This document shows positions 1 to 12,159 of a stretch of 64,000 nucleotides of DNA, piece after piece. How positions within the stretch are numbered: position 1 is the stretch's first letter; the number at the start of each line of letters is the position of its first letter. This stretch comes from Botrytis cinerea B05.10 (lineage: Eukaryota > Ascomycota > Leotiomycetes > Helotiales > Sclerotiniaceae), in the NCBI RefSeq assembly GCF_000143535.2, contig NC_037310.1, forward strand, positions 682,001-746,000, in the 5' to 3' direction. Made by a program: the position numbers and the translations under genes. A model generated the notes under the pieces. It saw only the letters and a program-made list of their open reading frames with translations, had not been told where the DNA came from and searched no databases.

Positions 1-408
1 ATCCGATGAATTTACCGTACTTTCTGATTCACGTCTGGATACGAACCGTAAACATCCAAGATGATTATCAACACGTACAACTATCTTTTTGATACCTCAA
101 GCCGTAATGTCCGTATCTTACATTTAGCAATCTAGCGCTTGTGTTTGGCTGTAAACATATTTTGGTTATAAACTCCACAGAGTCCCAGTCAGTGCACAAC
201 TTCTGAACTTGATTATCTCTAAACCCCAATCACAATCACAATAACAACTAAAAAACACTCTCCAACACTCGATTACTGAATAACAGTTCCCATTCAATAT
301 TCAAACCTTGAGCATACCTCACACATAAAAATTGGTCTCCGCCTCCCTTTGCAGAGATACGTCACCTATTTCTACAATCTATCTCCTAAACGCAAAAACC
401 TTCACAAG
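1..408. other. Intergenic, presumed promoter and leader of the orphan gene
   Basis: No gene was seen here. The last 200 bases are C/A-rich with CAATCACAATCACAATAACA-like runs, as in many fungal 5' leaders, and precede the first in-frame ATG at 409. Confidence 0.4.
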
Positions 409-1161
409 ATGTGCAACATCTGCCGCAGAATCGAAGCCGTCCAGTCTATCGACTCTATCCTCCTCAAACCCCTCAAAGTTATCCTCACCAAACTACATGA
501 GCGCATCGAACCTGAGCTAGGAGACTCTTTCCTCCGCCGCGAAGCACGTATCCACTCCATCAAGAAGAATCTCCAATGTCTTAAAATCGGTCCTTTGAAG
601 CCTATCATCAAACTCATCATCTCTGATCTCGATTCCGAGCTCCATAAACTCGAAGTTAGCAAACTCGATCACCCTGCCTATCGAACTGTCGGGAAATACA
701 ATCATCTAAAGACGAAGATCGGACCGGATGATAGCTCAAGTATTAGGGCATGGGTTGAGAATCAAGCTAAAGAAGTTGAAGAAACTAAACTTTTGAAGAA
801 AATGGTGGCTCTCCAGAGTAGTTCAAGAACTCAGGGTAAACCAAAAATCCAGAAAGATTTAATTACAGGACCGAAGCATTTGATGGGGCCGGGATCATCA
901 ACAGAATCAGAGTATCTGTCAGAAACGGATGATATGACGGAAATTGATTATATCGAGCATGATGATCGGCTACCTGTTGAAGGAGCTTTGGAATGGTCAA
1001 CTCATGTTGTGGATGAATGGTTCAAGAAGAATGGCGAGAGTAATTTGTTAAGCGAGGGGGTTGCGCAGGCGGAAAATGCACCTAGAAAGCATAGGAAGCA
1101 TAGGAAGCATAGGAAACATAGGGAGCATAGGGAGCATAGGGATCATTTGAAGAAAGAGTAG
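409..1161 (+). CDS. Orphan hypothetical protein with Lys/His/Arg repeat tail
   Basis: Single-exon gene of 250 residues from the ATG at 409. The frame is open back to 349, but no earlier ATG is in it. I do not recognise the family. The N-terminus starts MCNICRR and is followed by a helical, charged region (about residues 10-150), a Ser/Thr/Asp/Glu-rich acidic stretch (about 165-190), and a tail of seven three-residue units (KHR, then EHR, ending DH) at about residues 227-246. The tail is encoded by a 9-bp tandem repeat, so its length may differ between strains. The basic, histidine-rich tail could bind nucleic acid, metal or acidic partners; that is a guess. No signal peptide or membrane segment is visible. 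Codon-like base use and the long open frame support a real gene. Confidence 0.6.
   Translation: MCNICRRIEAVQSIDSILLKPLKVILTKLHERIEPELGDSFLRREARIHSIKKNLQCLKIGPLKPIIKLIISDLDSELHKLEVSKLDHPAYRTVGKYNHLKTKIGPDDSSSIRAWVENQAKEVEETKLLKKMVALQSSSRTQGKPKIQKDLITGPKHLMGPGSSTESEYLSETDDMTEIDYIEHDDRLPVEGALEWSTHVVDEWFKKNGESNLLSEGVAQAENAPRKHRKHRKHRKHREHREHRDHLKKE
1087..1147 (+). repeat. 9-bp coding minisatellite, about seven units
   Basis: Tandem units of (A/G)AG-CAT-AGG inside the orphan gene. They encode KHR repeated, then EHR. Units differ at the first and third positions of the first codon (AAG, AAA, GAG, GAT), so the array is partly degenerate and in phase with the reading frame. Confidence 0.9.
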
Positions 1162-2621
1162 AGTCCTTCTAGAGTAATGCGGTGGTTTTATGAATAGATG
1201 ACAAAGTATGATTGATAACCAATACAAATTATTCATTTTGAGAGAAATAAAAACGAGCTCTAACTGATTAAGCATTGAATAGTGAGATGATCGCTTGTAG
1301 ATAGACACGCCTCTACGAAATATCATGGGGAGCTCTGGATATCACTAATTATACCTCGCGACTTTTACAATATACTATCTGATAACATTATGTCTGAACC
1401 AGTTGCTCCTTAGAAATCACACAGCCTTAGCACTATATCACTTGATAAAATTGCACCTTAGCATTGCCTTGGTAATAGATAGATGATAAATTTAGCATAT
1501 CTCATCCGAATGACATTTTTACCACTCAGTATTGCAAATGCTACATGCATCCAATAACACAGTATGCAGATATGAAAAACTACATTTCCAAAAATTTCTA
1601 TCGTTACGTTGTATTCAAGACTTCCAAGATGTGCTATTCAAGTAATTTCAGAGAAAATTCATTATTTTCACAATCTCTAACCCAACTAATGATGGTTCCA
1701 TACAACTCATAACAGACACAAGTTAAATTTCATTTCCATCTTGGCTATCTCATTCCGTATTTCAGTAACCCACCCCGAGAATATTAAAATGTCTACTACA
1801 TAAATATCCTCCCATATTAAAAACAACCTATCCTAGTTTACTAAACCCTCTCCAATCATTATATCCTAGGTTTTAAAAAGTTAAATCTCAATCTAGTTTT
1901 AATATCCATCTTTGTTCTCATTTCAATCCGTCTGCTCACTTACCCACTATCCAACTACCCACCCGGCCCATTCTCACCCTCTTTTACATTCTCTTCATCC
2001 CATTCCAGCCGCCCCTCAACCTATCACCTTCTCTTGCTCTCCCCAATTCCATTCCACATCTACATTGTTCCCCATTTATCCTTTCCAAAATCCAATTAAT
2101 CCAAAGTTTCTCCTTCCAATCTCCTTCAAAATAACCTAATAAGTTTCGCCTATATTCCAACAACTCCAAGATTTCCGTGCCGTCTTCAATCTAAATAACC
2201 ATTCAATTTTCCAGATATTATCGAGCACGCAAAACAATACAATATGAATGAATAAACTATTGATGACTTCTTTACAAAGTCTCTTCCGCAGAATCCAAAC
2301 TTCATCAAAAAGGGTCAATATTTTCCTCTTCTATTCATTACGAAGCGACATATTATCAATAACACAATACGATATCCTAAAAATTTAGAACATACATAAC
2401 GTTACAAGAAAATCAGAGTCAATTTGCAAAAAAATACCAAAGACAAAACAATCTATCATTTATCATAATCAAAGCTTCAAAAATAAAAATACTACATACA
2501 AAAGAATAATCAATAGATTGATTTTTTTATCATAAACATATCCCCCTTCCGCCCAAGAAAATTATCCTATCTTACATACATGCAAACATAAACCCCCTCA
2601 TCATCATAAAGTATCTAAATG
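1162..2621. other. Intergenic, AT-rich with pyrimidine-rich stretch
   Basis: Region between the 3' end of the orphan gene and the 3' end of the chitinase (convergent pair). The open frames here (for example 1912-2139) are proline/serine-rich translations of CT-rich DNA and have no gene-like features. No RNA gene was recognised. Confidence 0.5.
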
Positions 2622-5600
2622 CTAGATGAAAAGAACCAACCCCATCATACCCACAGCAGCCCACACACCCAACCCTTTAACCAGTTTCTCCGCGCCTCCC
2701 TCGAAAGTAACCGCGCTCGGAGTCGCCACCGGTATCTGAGTCGTCACACTTCCACTCTTTGCACTAGTGCTCTCGCCCTCCGCCTTAACCACATACGAAC
2801 TTGGTTTTGGCACTCTCGTAATCGACGATGCGGTGCCCGTAGCGACCAAGGTGCCGTTTCCAGCACCATACGGTGGTGCGATGCTGGTGTATGGCGATGA
2901 AGCTGGAGATGGGGATGCGATTGCAACGGGAACAACGGTGATGATTGAAGGAGCGACGATGGCGGAGATGGTGGTGGTTTGAGAATTGATAAGGGTGGAG
3001 ATTAGGGTTGTGTAGAGGCTTGTTGGGGATGCGGCTTCAGGGGTGGCCGCGGATGAGGATGCTCCGATGACTGGGACTGAGGTTACGATGCCAGCAGCTG
3101 AAGAGGCACCCTTGGTTGGAACTGCTGACGATACACCAGCGATAGATGAAGCTCCAGCTGCAGGGGCTGAGGTGAAAATACTGGCGGTGGAAGAAACCTT
3201 GACACCGGGTACTGAAGTTTCGATTCCAGCAGCTGAAGAAGCTCCGGAGGTAGGTACATTGATAGGAGCAGTAGAAACAGTGATTGGATACACGGAAGTG
3301 TATGATGAGATTGTCTCAGTTGTGACTTGACCTGATCTAGCCGGGCAATCTGTTACACTTGGAGCACATGAAGTGATAGTATAAACAGATGTTTGGTAGA
3401 CAGTTGAAGTTCCATATGAAGTAACTGTTGTGGTTGGAACGGGTCCTCCAGCTGGGGAAGATGTGGAGCTAACAATGCCACTGTTTCCACTGGTCTCTGT
3501 TACAGGGCAAACGGTAGTGTAAGAGGAAATTGTCTCGGTGGTTACAGAACCAATTCTTCCTGGGCAATCGGTGACGGTTGCTGCACAAGATGTGATGGTA
3601 TAAACAGAGGTTACATAAGCCGTAGATGTGGTGTATTGAACAACTGAAGTAATTGGCAATGTAGCACTTCCTTGGGCCGAAGAGGATGGTGTTTGCGATG
3701 CAGTGACTCCTGGGGCCGAAGATGGCTTTGAAGATACGGAAATTCCTTCAGCAGAAGATGTTGAGGTGGCAGTTGCAGTGACAGGGCAGACAGTGGTGTA
3801 AGAGGAAATGGTTTCAGTGGTTACGGATCCAATTCTTCCTGGGCAATCAGTAACTGTTGCGGCACAGGAGGTGATTGTATAGACTGTGGTAACATAAGCT
3901 GTTGAAGTAGTGTATTGAATAGCCGAAGTTATCGAGCCAGTCCCGGATGAAATAGATCCACTAGCGGAGGCAGAACCAGTTTCTGATGTTACAGATCCGC
4001 TGTTGGTAGCAGATCCAGTTGGTAATTCACTGGTACCGCTTGTAGAAGGTCCTACGACGGTTGAGTCGGTTGCACTAGATCCTGGCCCAGTTTCAGTGGC
4101 AGTACCTGAAGATACAGTAATTCCCTCAACTGAAGATGTGGCGCTGGAAGCTGGAGTAGTTTCTGAGTGACTGTAAGTACTGTTTCCATATGGTGCAGTA
4201 GATGAGATAACGACGGAAGAAGTCGATGCCGGGTATCCTGATGGGCCTGCAGATGATGTCTTTGTCTTGGTCTTGGTCCTGGTTCTGGTCTTGGATCTGC
4301 TCTTGCAAGATTTAACACCAGTTCCGAGAGATTTGGTAGGGCGTGGCTTGCTAGATTGACCTGTACCAACTATGGAAGATTTGGTAGGGTATGGTTTGGT
4401 GGATGCTCCAGTACCAATCACAGAAGACTTGGTGTGATATGGCTTGCTAGAAACCCCAGTACCTGTGACGACAGACTTAGTGGAATATGGTCTGGATGAG
4501 TGAACACTTCCACTAGTAGTAGAGTTAGAGGAATACACTGAAGTGTAACCGGAAGATGGTTTAGACGATGGCTTGGCGGAGTGAGACTTCGAAGTGTAGC
4601 CTGTTGCGATGCTTGTAGGTTTAGAAGAATGTCCAGTGAAAGTGTAGCTTCCAGCTGGCTTTGAGGAATGAACTTGGGAGTGGGTCAAAGAAGATGTCGC
4701 CTTGTGAGAATATCCTGGGATGGTGTAGCCAGATGATGCTTGAGTTGGCAAAACTTCTGAGTAAGTCGAAGATTGTGCAGCAGAAGATTCCAATGATGAA
4801 GAGGATGTGACGGTCGAGGTTTCCGAAACGGATGTAGAAGTAGACGTTGAAGTAGTTGAGGTCTCCAACAAACTCGAGGATGATGTAGTAGAAGATTCTG
4901 AGGAAGTCAAAGTTGAAGTGGAAGAAGATTCCGAAACCGAGGTCGAAGTACTTGAGATCGAGATCACAGTGCTACTGGTAGCAGCAGATGATTCAGTCGA
5001 TGCTGGGACACTGGAAGTGATAGAGACTTCTGAAGTGGAGCTGGAACTACTGATAGTAGTGCTGTGAACAATCGAGGATGTCGAGGTGGGAGGAGGTGGT
5101 GCGTAAGAAGCCAAACAAGACTTAATAAATCCGTGGTAAGAATCCCCTTTAAGTTCTTCATCTGTGTTTTCTTGAGAATATGTAGCTTCCCAAATCATGA
5201 CACCTCCAAATTGAGGTTTGTTATGATAAGACTCGATCAAGCTTTGAGCCTCGAGTGGAGAGATGTAGTCAGATGCAGTTCCTGCTAAGGTAGAACCGAG
5301 GAGACCAAGATAGATAGAGGCACCAGCACTTGCACCATTGTTGATGGTTGACAACCATTGATCGTAGGTGAATTCTGCAGAATCTTCTTGTCCAGTTAAA
5401 GCATAGTTGTCGGCCCATTGACGAGCTGTGCATTGAGCTGCAGCATTGTTATAAAATTGAATCCATAAAAGATCGAATTGGGCACCAGCAATCATGGCTC
5501 CCATGTTTGGTTCTGGCAATGGACATTGTGGAGCTCCTGAAATGAAATATTTCTTCGATGGGTTCTCGGCGAAATGTTCTCGGAGTCTGTTGATCATTGC

Positions 5601-6315
5601 AATATAACCTTCGGAATAATCTGATGGATGTCAGCCTTGACATCATACGTTTTAGTGGTCTCTCTTACCTGTAGGACCAAACTCGATATCGAAATCGAAT
5701 CCATCAATGTCAATGTGAACACTAGAGTCAGTTCCATAGTAACCACCATCCATTGGTCTAATTCCACCAGCATCCAACCACGATTGTTTGAAAGGTCCAT
5801 AGCTTCCCCATAAGAAATCAGCGAAGTATTCTCCGTCAGCTGCTCCTGTAAGTTGATAAGTGTTCGAGGCTCCTCCGAGAGAAAGTAGTATCTTCTTTCC
5901 TAGTGATTGACAGTAAGGAATTCCCTCTTGAATGCCTGGGCACTGAACGTAAAGCTGATCTTTCGAAGTGTTTACATCTCCCAATGGATAACCTGGTCCT
6001 GGTGTGAAGATTGGTTGACCATAACAAGCATTACCAAAGTTCTCGGCTGGGTAACCATCACCTTGTGCTGGGAAAACATTCATAAAAGCTAATGGAATGA
6101 TGTCTACTGTAGATTGCTCGCAGTAATATGAAAGATTGGTTTGAGATGGTCCGGAGCCCTATCGTCATAATCAGCAATAGTATTTTGAATCTAGTTGTAA
6201 GCCATACCCAATACAAAGCCAAATTTGCAGGTGATGATGCATCATAGAGAGCGGCAGCAGGAGCAATTAACGCAAAAGTAGCCGCAGCCACAGTAAAAGA
6301 CTTTGAAGGATACAT
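2622..6315 (-). CDS. GPI-anchored class III chitinase (GH18) with long Ser/Thr-rich domain
   Basis: Secreted endochitinase that hydrolyses beta-1,4-GlcNAc links, expected at the cell wall. Three exons (6315-6208, 6158-5669, 5620-2622) give 1,198 residues. A signal peptide (residues 1-22, ending APAAA) is followed by the GH18 domain to about residue 335. It has the SxGG motif (LSLGG) near 130 and the catalytic DxxDxDxE motif as DGFDFDIE at about 188-195, Glu195 being the proton donor. From about 340 the protein is mucin-like Ser/Thr-rich, with a basic KT/RT run and three Cys-containing repeats of about 50 residues. The C-terminus is a hydrophobic tail (GLGVWAAVGMMGLVLFI) typical of GPI signals. 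Fungal CHT2/ChiA-type chitinases share this architecture; this linker is long. All splice junctions keep frame. Transcription is divergent from nothing close: 2.5 kb upstream is empty. Confidence 0.92.
3283..3940 (-). repeat. Three diverged ~155-bp repeats in the chitinase coding region
   Basis: Copies lie at about 3781-3940, 3501-3656 and 3283-3435, separated by Ser/Thr-rich spacers. Each encodes a block starting YTTSTAYVT or similar, then VYTITSCA..VTDCP, then VTTETISSYT and CPVT. The copy nearest the C-terminus has Tyr where the other two have the third Cys (SVYPIT in place of TVCPVT). Confidence 0.85.
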
Positions 6316-8804
6316 TATTAAGAAGATATTAAGTATATACGCAAAAATGAAAGTGTGAAGAGGCCGAAGCCAGGTAAAGAATGTGGTTGAACTGGTTTGG
6401 TTGTCAAAGACAGGACGCAAACAAATGTTTGCACGGTACGAAGGTCACCGGTTGATGAGAAACTTGATGTCTAGAATTCAAGAAAGAGAGAGAGAAGAGA
6501 GGAAGAAAAGGGAAAAGGAATTGTATAGAACAAGGATATGTAACATTTCTCCTGATCCTGTCATTGTCGAGACCAAAATCGAACGGTTCGGCGTGAACCA
6601 GGGGTTACACAACGATTTCTGGCTAAATGATGCTCAGATATTGTCGAATTGTATGCGAGGTATCCAATGACGGCCATAATACAGCTCGCTAAATATGCAA
6701 AGAACGAAAGCGAAGACCGTCCAAGGCATTCTTGGCAGGTAATCTCCCGAGAGGTAAATAAATCAAGGTAGCGCGGGGAATTTGAGGCTCTAACAGCCAA
6801 TGAGGAGAATGAATTGAGTTCATTTGTAGAAATAAGCCCGTTCCAGGGGGCCTCTGCAGGAACGGAGTAGCTTATTCGGCTGATTTACCCGAGGGGCAGT
6901 TGTGCTTAATGCATCAATTCGACCGTCCCTCAATCCACTTTGCGCGCAATGGTTACTCCATAAGGATAAACAATTGGTTGTGGGAGTGGGGATTGAAGTC
7001 TGTGATAATTTCCCGAGTATTGACAAAAAGTAAGATCGGTATAACGTTCTCCCACAAAGTTGGTCCGAATCATCGGGTCCTGTTCAAATGTGTCATTTCT
7101 ACTACTAACACTAAAGTCTAGAGTCCTGTTCTATTCTCTTCACTTTAAAAGGTTAAAATGATTCGACTTTTTCTTGGGGACCCTATTAGTCAAAGGGACA
7201 TGTACTGTATCTAGACGCTTACTCTGTTTCATCCAAAAAAACCCTTCTTTAGATCACGATATCCCGTCTCTTTAAAGATGACTAGTCAGGAACAAGATCC
7301 AAAACTAAGCGATCCGACCGCTATCACCGACTCGTGGGCCGTGTCTATTCATCCTTATGATAGGACCACTAATCGTGAAAAAGCTTGTCTTTTCTTAAGA
7401 GGATCCATTAGCACAATCAAAATCCAATGTCGGCTCATGGTTGGATAATCTTAAGGGAGTAAAAGGTGTCAGCAAATAACCGAATGAAGAGATTAGTTAA
7501 CTTGGTATCATTTGATGTTACATCCAGCCTGGTCTAGGAGTAACCGTTGCCTAAAAAGAAAGATGGGGTGAAGGATTCTTGAGAGAGTAAAATTTCTACA
7601 CGGCTAGACAAAGTCCAATAGCTGTACTGCGCCGTTGAGGGCCCCCTAGACAGGTAAGCACTTATAATAATGCTTGTACAATATTCGATCACGCCGAGGT
7701 TTGATGATTCGACATCAATTTCCTGGAGAAAAGATAAATAAGAGACTATCGCCCAAAATACGACAGGACTACTTGTACTCAGATACATACGATATCTTGA
7801 CGTCCACTCCCATCATCCTGTGTTGATCCCCCAATATTTCTCGCTGTTGAATCAAGCTTAAATTGATCAACAAGATCGTCCATTCAACACCTATCATCCC
7901 TATCGATTCCTATCAAGGTGTCAAAGCATTGATATTCTTGGGAGTTCACCAAACCCACATGGCCGCCACACCCACTTCTCTTTTTTTCTCTCTTGCCGTC
8001 CGAGCAATCCTAGATTACGTGAATGATGCCTGTTGATCATCTTGAACCCAGACCCATCGGAACAAAATATTTCCCAAACTTTAATGGAAGAATCGGTGCG
8101 ATTCTTGAAAGTCTTCGGGTCTCGAGATTGCTTCGTATCGATTGATTTGGGCCAAGAAAAAGTGTACATATTTTTAAACTTGGATACTACAGCAGAGTTG
8201 TAGTGCAGTATATTTTTTGCATATTAGAGAACTTTGCAGGGTAACGTAATAACACTAACAAGTCTAAAAAATTGATAGAAAATTGAATACATGATACTGT
8301 GTGGAAGTTGTGCTGCTATCTCATTGACTAATACATTAAGGCTGAATTCGGTTGCAACAACAGTCATATATTGATTGTGTTGGTGTGATCAAGTTTGAAC
8401 GTAACATGTGAAAAGGTAGTAATATTGAAGGTAATGCAACATGTTCATTTTCTTTTCTACAACTTTCAGCTAATGCTTGGAATATTGATATTAACGGCAT
8501 TAACCGCACACCAATGCTGTGAGCACGAAGTAGATGCAGCACCAAGAAGCCAAACCCATATGCAACCTGTAGTTGTGCTGTGGCCAAAATATTTTGGTCA
8601 TTTGTTCGACAATTCCATTACCAATAAGACCGTTATTATATCTTGTCATTAGTCAATCATTCTCTAGCGATGCCCCCTTAACCACAGGTTACACACGGTA
8701 GAAACGGGAGATATGCGAATAAGGTTTTCAAGACGACGATCCAAGCTGTAAACTCTATATGCTGTTGAAACCAAATGGTATGGTTTGATTAACTAACACC
8801 ATAT
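6316..8804. other. Gene-free gap of 2.5 kb
   Basis: Holds the chitinase promoter side and the 3' side of the HSM3-like gene. All open frames are under 100 codons, overlap on both strands and show no recognised domain or splice-consistent extension. A purine-rich stretch (AGAGAGAGAAGAGAGG-like) lies near 6484-6515. No tRNA-like A/B box pair was found. It could hold a decayed gene or a non-coding transcript, but nothing supports a call. Confidence 0.4.
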
Positions 8805-9976
8805 CTAAGATAGTAGCTTTAAAGAAATTATCAATTCTTTCGTTTGTGAGGTTGATTCTGGCGACAGAGTCACACCCTCAATCGATTGACGTAACTCCAC
8901 GTCTGACTCCATAGCTTTCCTTATCATTTCAGCAACATAAGTCTGTCTCGGGCCGAAGAGCCATTCTACAGTACTTAGTGCCTCCAATAATTCCAAGAAG
9001 AAGATGGTCAGCGTCATGTGCATAAGTAGGTCTTCTTTATCCACCATTTCCATTGCCGCGAAGTAAAGTAGCCCGAGTTTGCCATCGTCCCGTGGCGATA
9101 TATACTCCTTGTCGACTTGGCTCAACGTTGGGCGCGTGAGGTAATCAAAACCCACGGTTACCAAGTGAGGAAGAATTCTCAATAAACGAGCTTGAGCAAG
9201 TGTCTTTTGTTTCTCATCCAATTGACCATCGTCTTTCCCAATAGTCTTCAAACTACACAGCGAGAAAAGTATTTCGTAGATTTCGACATCTTGGAATATT
9301 CTTCGCCAGAGCGCTCCTTGTCCGGGTGGCCGCTGAGCATCAATATCCATATTTCCTACTCCATTTGTGATATGTGTCAATTCTCGAACAGAGTCAACAT
9401 CTAAAAGTTCTCCTAGCACTTGCGTAGCTTTCTCCCCAACCCCGACATGAGGGCTGCCAAGCCATGTTCGGATATAATTCTCGACCACTCCTCTCATACC
9501 AGATAGATTTGCTACATCTGCGGAGCTTTTGGTGGCCTTTTGAATAATTTTTATGGCAAGAATGTTCGCAGCAGGTATGGGGGATCGAAGTGCGAGAATC
9601 AAAGCGTCTTCGGAAGCCAACTGGAGTGCCTGGGGAAATGTAATTGGCTGTAATAACTTTACTGATAGACTGGCGAGTACTGTAGGGTCTTGCTGTGTGG
9701 TAAGGAGGATCTGGGTAATAGTAGGAAGTAGTTTCGGGATCAAAGGGGAGATGTTGTATTCTAAAAGGAGATTAGAAGCCGTGAAGATTGTGGAACACGA
9801 CAGCTTGCTTTAGAGCTCTTCTAGTATGTAGGGAAAAACCGGCACATACCTGTGAGTTGCAGCTCTACGGCATCAAAGAGTTTTGTGTCGATTGGGGTAT
9901 CTGGAGATTTTACCAAATCCTGGAGATGAGCTTCAAGCTCCTCCAATTTGAATATGGGGGTGTCGTCTACATCCAT
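8805..9976 (-). CDS. HSM3/PSMD5-like 26S proteasome assembly chaperone
   Basis: Two exons (9976-9850 and 9760-8805) encode 360 residues, all helical and leucine-rich, as in ARM/HEAT-type repeat proteins. The start is the ATG at 9976 (MDVDDTP). The intron runs from GTATGT to TTTTAG and joins in phase. The family (yeast Hsm3, human PSMD5/S5b) binds Rpt ATPases during assembly of the proteasome base, and in yeast was first described through a mismatch-repair phenotype. The call rests on overall resemblance of the WRRIFQDVEIYEILFSLCS and LAQARLLRILPHLV segments to fungal HSM3-domain proteins; there is no catalytic motif to check. Length is shorter than yeast Hsm3 (about 480). An alternative is a generic ARM-repeat protein. 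Confidence 0.6.
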
Positions 9977-10529
9977 TTTGGACAATATGCTCCTCAGACG
10001 TCGTATTATTCAATGATTGTGTATTTCACAGTGATGTGAGAATCTGAGGCAGATCTCCCCAGGATTTTAAAGTCTGTTGATTATTCGAAATTAGAAGATG
10101 GACGTGGAAAAGTAAAGAGTGTTGTCGCTGACTATTGGTGGTATAGCGTCCAAGAAGCGTGTAGCTATTACCTAGGTAGATCCAGCCCAGCTTACACCCC
10201 GCCATTTAAATTGAGGTTCACCGCTTTTGAATAATGGCAGAAAATATTGGGGAATAATATCTAGCTCAGACCAAATTCCCATCATCCCCAAATTTTAAAT
10301 TTTTTACCAAAAGTGACGCGCCAAAGTTATTCAAGCAACTACCAGTCTGTGAGTTCTGATTTGATTCGCATATATCCTCGATACTACTCGTCGCAAGCAT
10401 TTCACGCCAATTGAAGCACAATATATCACCACAAAGCCAAGTTTTACTCAACACACATTCTGCCCGGTTGCGAATCACCGAAACTCGTCAATCGCCAATC
10501 GTCACAAGAATCTAAGAATCTAGCATAGG
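9977..10529. other. Shared upstream region of the HSM3-like gene and RPC31
   Basis: The two genes are divergent, 553 bases apart, so this stretch should hold both promoters. No ORF of note and no repeat was seen. The last 100 bases before the RPC31 ATG are C/A-rich leader-like sequence. Confidence 0.5.
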
Positions 10530-11368
10530 ATGGCCTTTCGTGGAGGTAGAGGAGGTGCCAGAGGAGGTGGTATAAAAGGCGCAACATGGGAGCACGATGC
10601 TACCTTGAAATTAGACTTCACACCAAGTGAAGATTATCCAGTGCGTCACACCTTCTCCAACTCCTTTCGAGCCTTGTTCTATATCCAATTTCTACCCTCT
10701 CATTTCAATGTATTTCTATAAAAACCCTCTACTGACACATATCTCAGCGTCATCCCAATCTCAAACGACCATCTCCTCTCACCCCCCAAGAACGCACGCA
10801 AGTAAAATACTACCGCACGCTCCGCGACAAAATCCACCGCGGACCCCTCTACACGCACTCCACGAAACGCGACACCGATGCGCCGGTCCGGACCTTTGGA
10901 GAAAAGCAATTCAACGAACAATATGGACGACAAACCAAAGCGGATTTCGATCCTTTCCTCGGCGTCGAAACATACAGTATGAAGTATCAACGAAAAAAGC
11001 GAGCTATTCCTTTAGTGAGCGGGATGAATTTTAATAAGGAGTTTTATCCGCAGGAGTTATGGTCCGTGTTGAGTGGAGAGGAAGAAGCAAAGACTGCAAA
11101 GGACAATGCTGCGTTGGCGGCGATGGGAGAGGAAGATCCTTCGGAGAAGACTCGAGCGCTGTTAGCGAAGATTCAACAAGCGACGGGTGTAGAGGGGGCA
11201 GAGGGAGAGGAGGACTTGGGAGAAGAAGAAATTGAGGAGGAACAAGATAATGATTATGAGGATGATGAGGAGGACATGGGCGGAGATTACGATGCGGAGC
11301 AGTACTTTGAGAATGGCGAGGATGATGATGATGATGGAGGGGATGGAGGAGGTGGAGATGATTATTAA
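10530..11368 (+). CDS. RPC31: RNA polymerase III subunit RPC31 (RPC7)
   Basis: Subunit of the Rpc82-Rpc34-Rpc31 subcomplex that opens promoters for RNA polymerase III (tRNA, 5S and U6 genes) in the nucleus. Exons 10530-10640 and 10748-11368 give 243 residues. The intron starts GTGCGT and ends CTCAG, and is phase 0. An Arg/Gly-rich start (MAFRGGRGGARGGG) precedes the conserved core with LTPQER and YSMKYQRKKR, and an acidic Asp/Glu tail from about residue 185 to the end. The acidic C-terminus is the hallmark of Rpc31. The tail is encoded partly by GAT/GAG repeats. No alternative family fits as well. Confidence 0.88.
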
Positions 11369-11950
11369 TTTTGAGGGAAGACTTGCGTGCATTATATTTC
11401 GATTTGAGGCGAGGAGTTTGGGGGAATCTGGTACTTATATGGAAATTGATCCAGCAGGGGGATTATGGAAACCACATCTGCTATATTGCATAGGCGTAAC
11501 GATCTTCGAAAGGAGATAGGTCTTTTCAATCTCAGTAGGAAGCATTTAAGAAAGACTCAAAAGAGATACAAACATTGCACTTCTATCAAAAGAACATGTG
11601 TGACTGGACCAAGACCTGCACCTCTTACAGAAGTTCTATTGCTACTCAGATATAGACTAGAAAGAAAAGAAAGACGGCCAGAAAAAGACAAACTCCATAC
11701 CAAAAGCAAGAAATTCAGCTCTCCTCCTTCTTCTACCTACATGGAAATATGATATAGAGATAATCCGTCCATACATGCATGGATACATTAGATATCCATC
11801 CCGCAGTCCCGTCTGCACAAATTCCCTCCCTCTCCCCCTCTTTCTCACTATGGATTTTTTTTTCCCGCATATATACATTACTACTCCAGTCAATCAATCA
11901 ATCAATCGTTCAATCGTTCAATAGTTCATTTCATTTCATTTCACTCTCCC

Positions 11951-12000
11951 ATCCTATCCTATCCTATCCTATCCTATCCTATCCTATCCTATCCTATCCT
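11951..12000. repeat. (ATCCT)10 pentanucleotide microsatellite
   Basis: Ten perfect uninterrupted copies. Preceded by imperfect CAATCAATCAATCGTTC and TTCATTTCATTT runs. Confidence 0.95.
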
Positions 12001-12159
12001 ACCCAATGCATTACATACCCCCCCACCCCTCCCCCTCTCCCCCTCCACTCCTCAACACAACACAACACAGATCAAAATAACCGAATCAACGCAGTACTAC
12101 CCCTTTCCTTTCCCTTCTTTTCTTTCAGAGCGAGCGAACGAACTCCAATGATGTACATC

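Noticed and set aside
3043..5067. Plus-strand frames opposite the chitinase
   Set aside because: They mirror the low-complexity Ser/Thr codons of the chitinase on the other strand.
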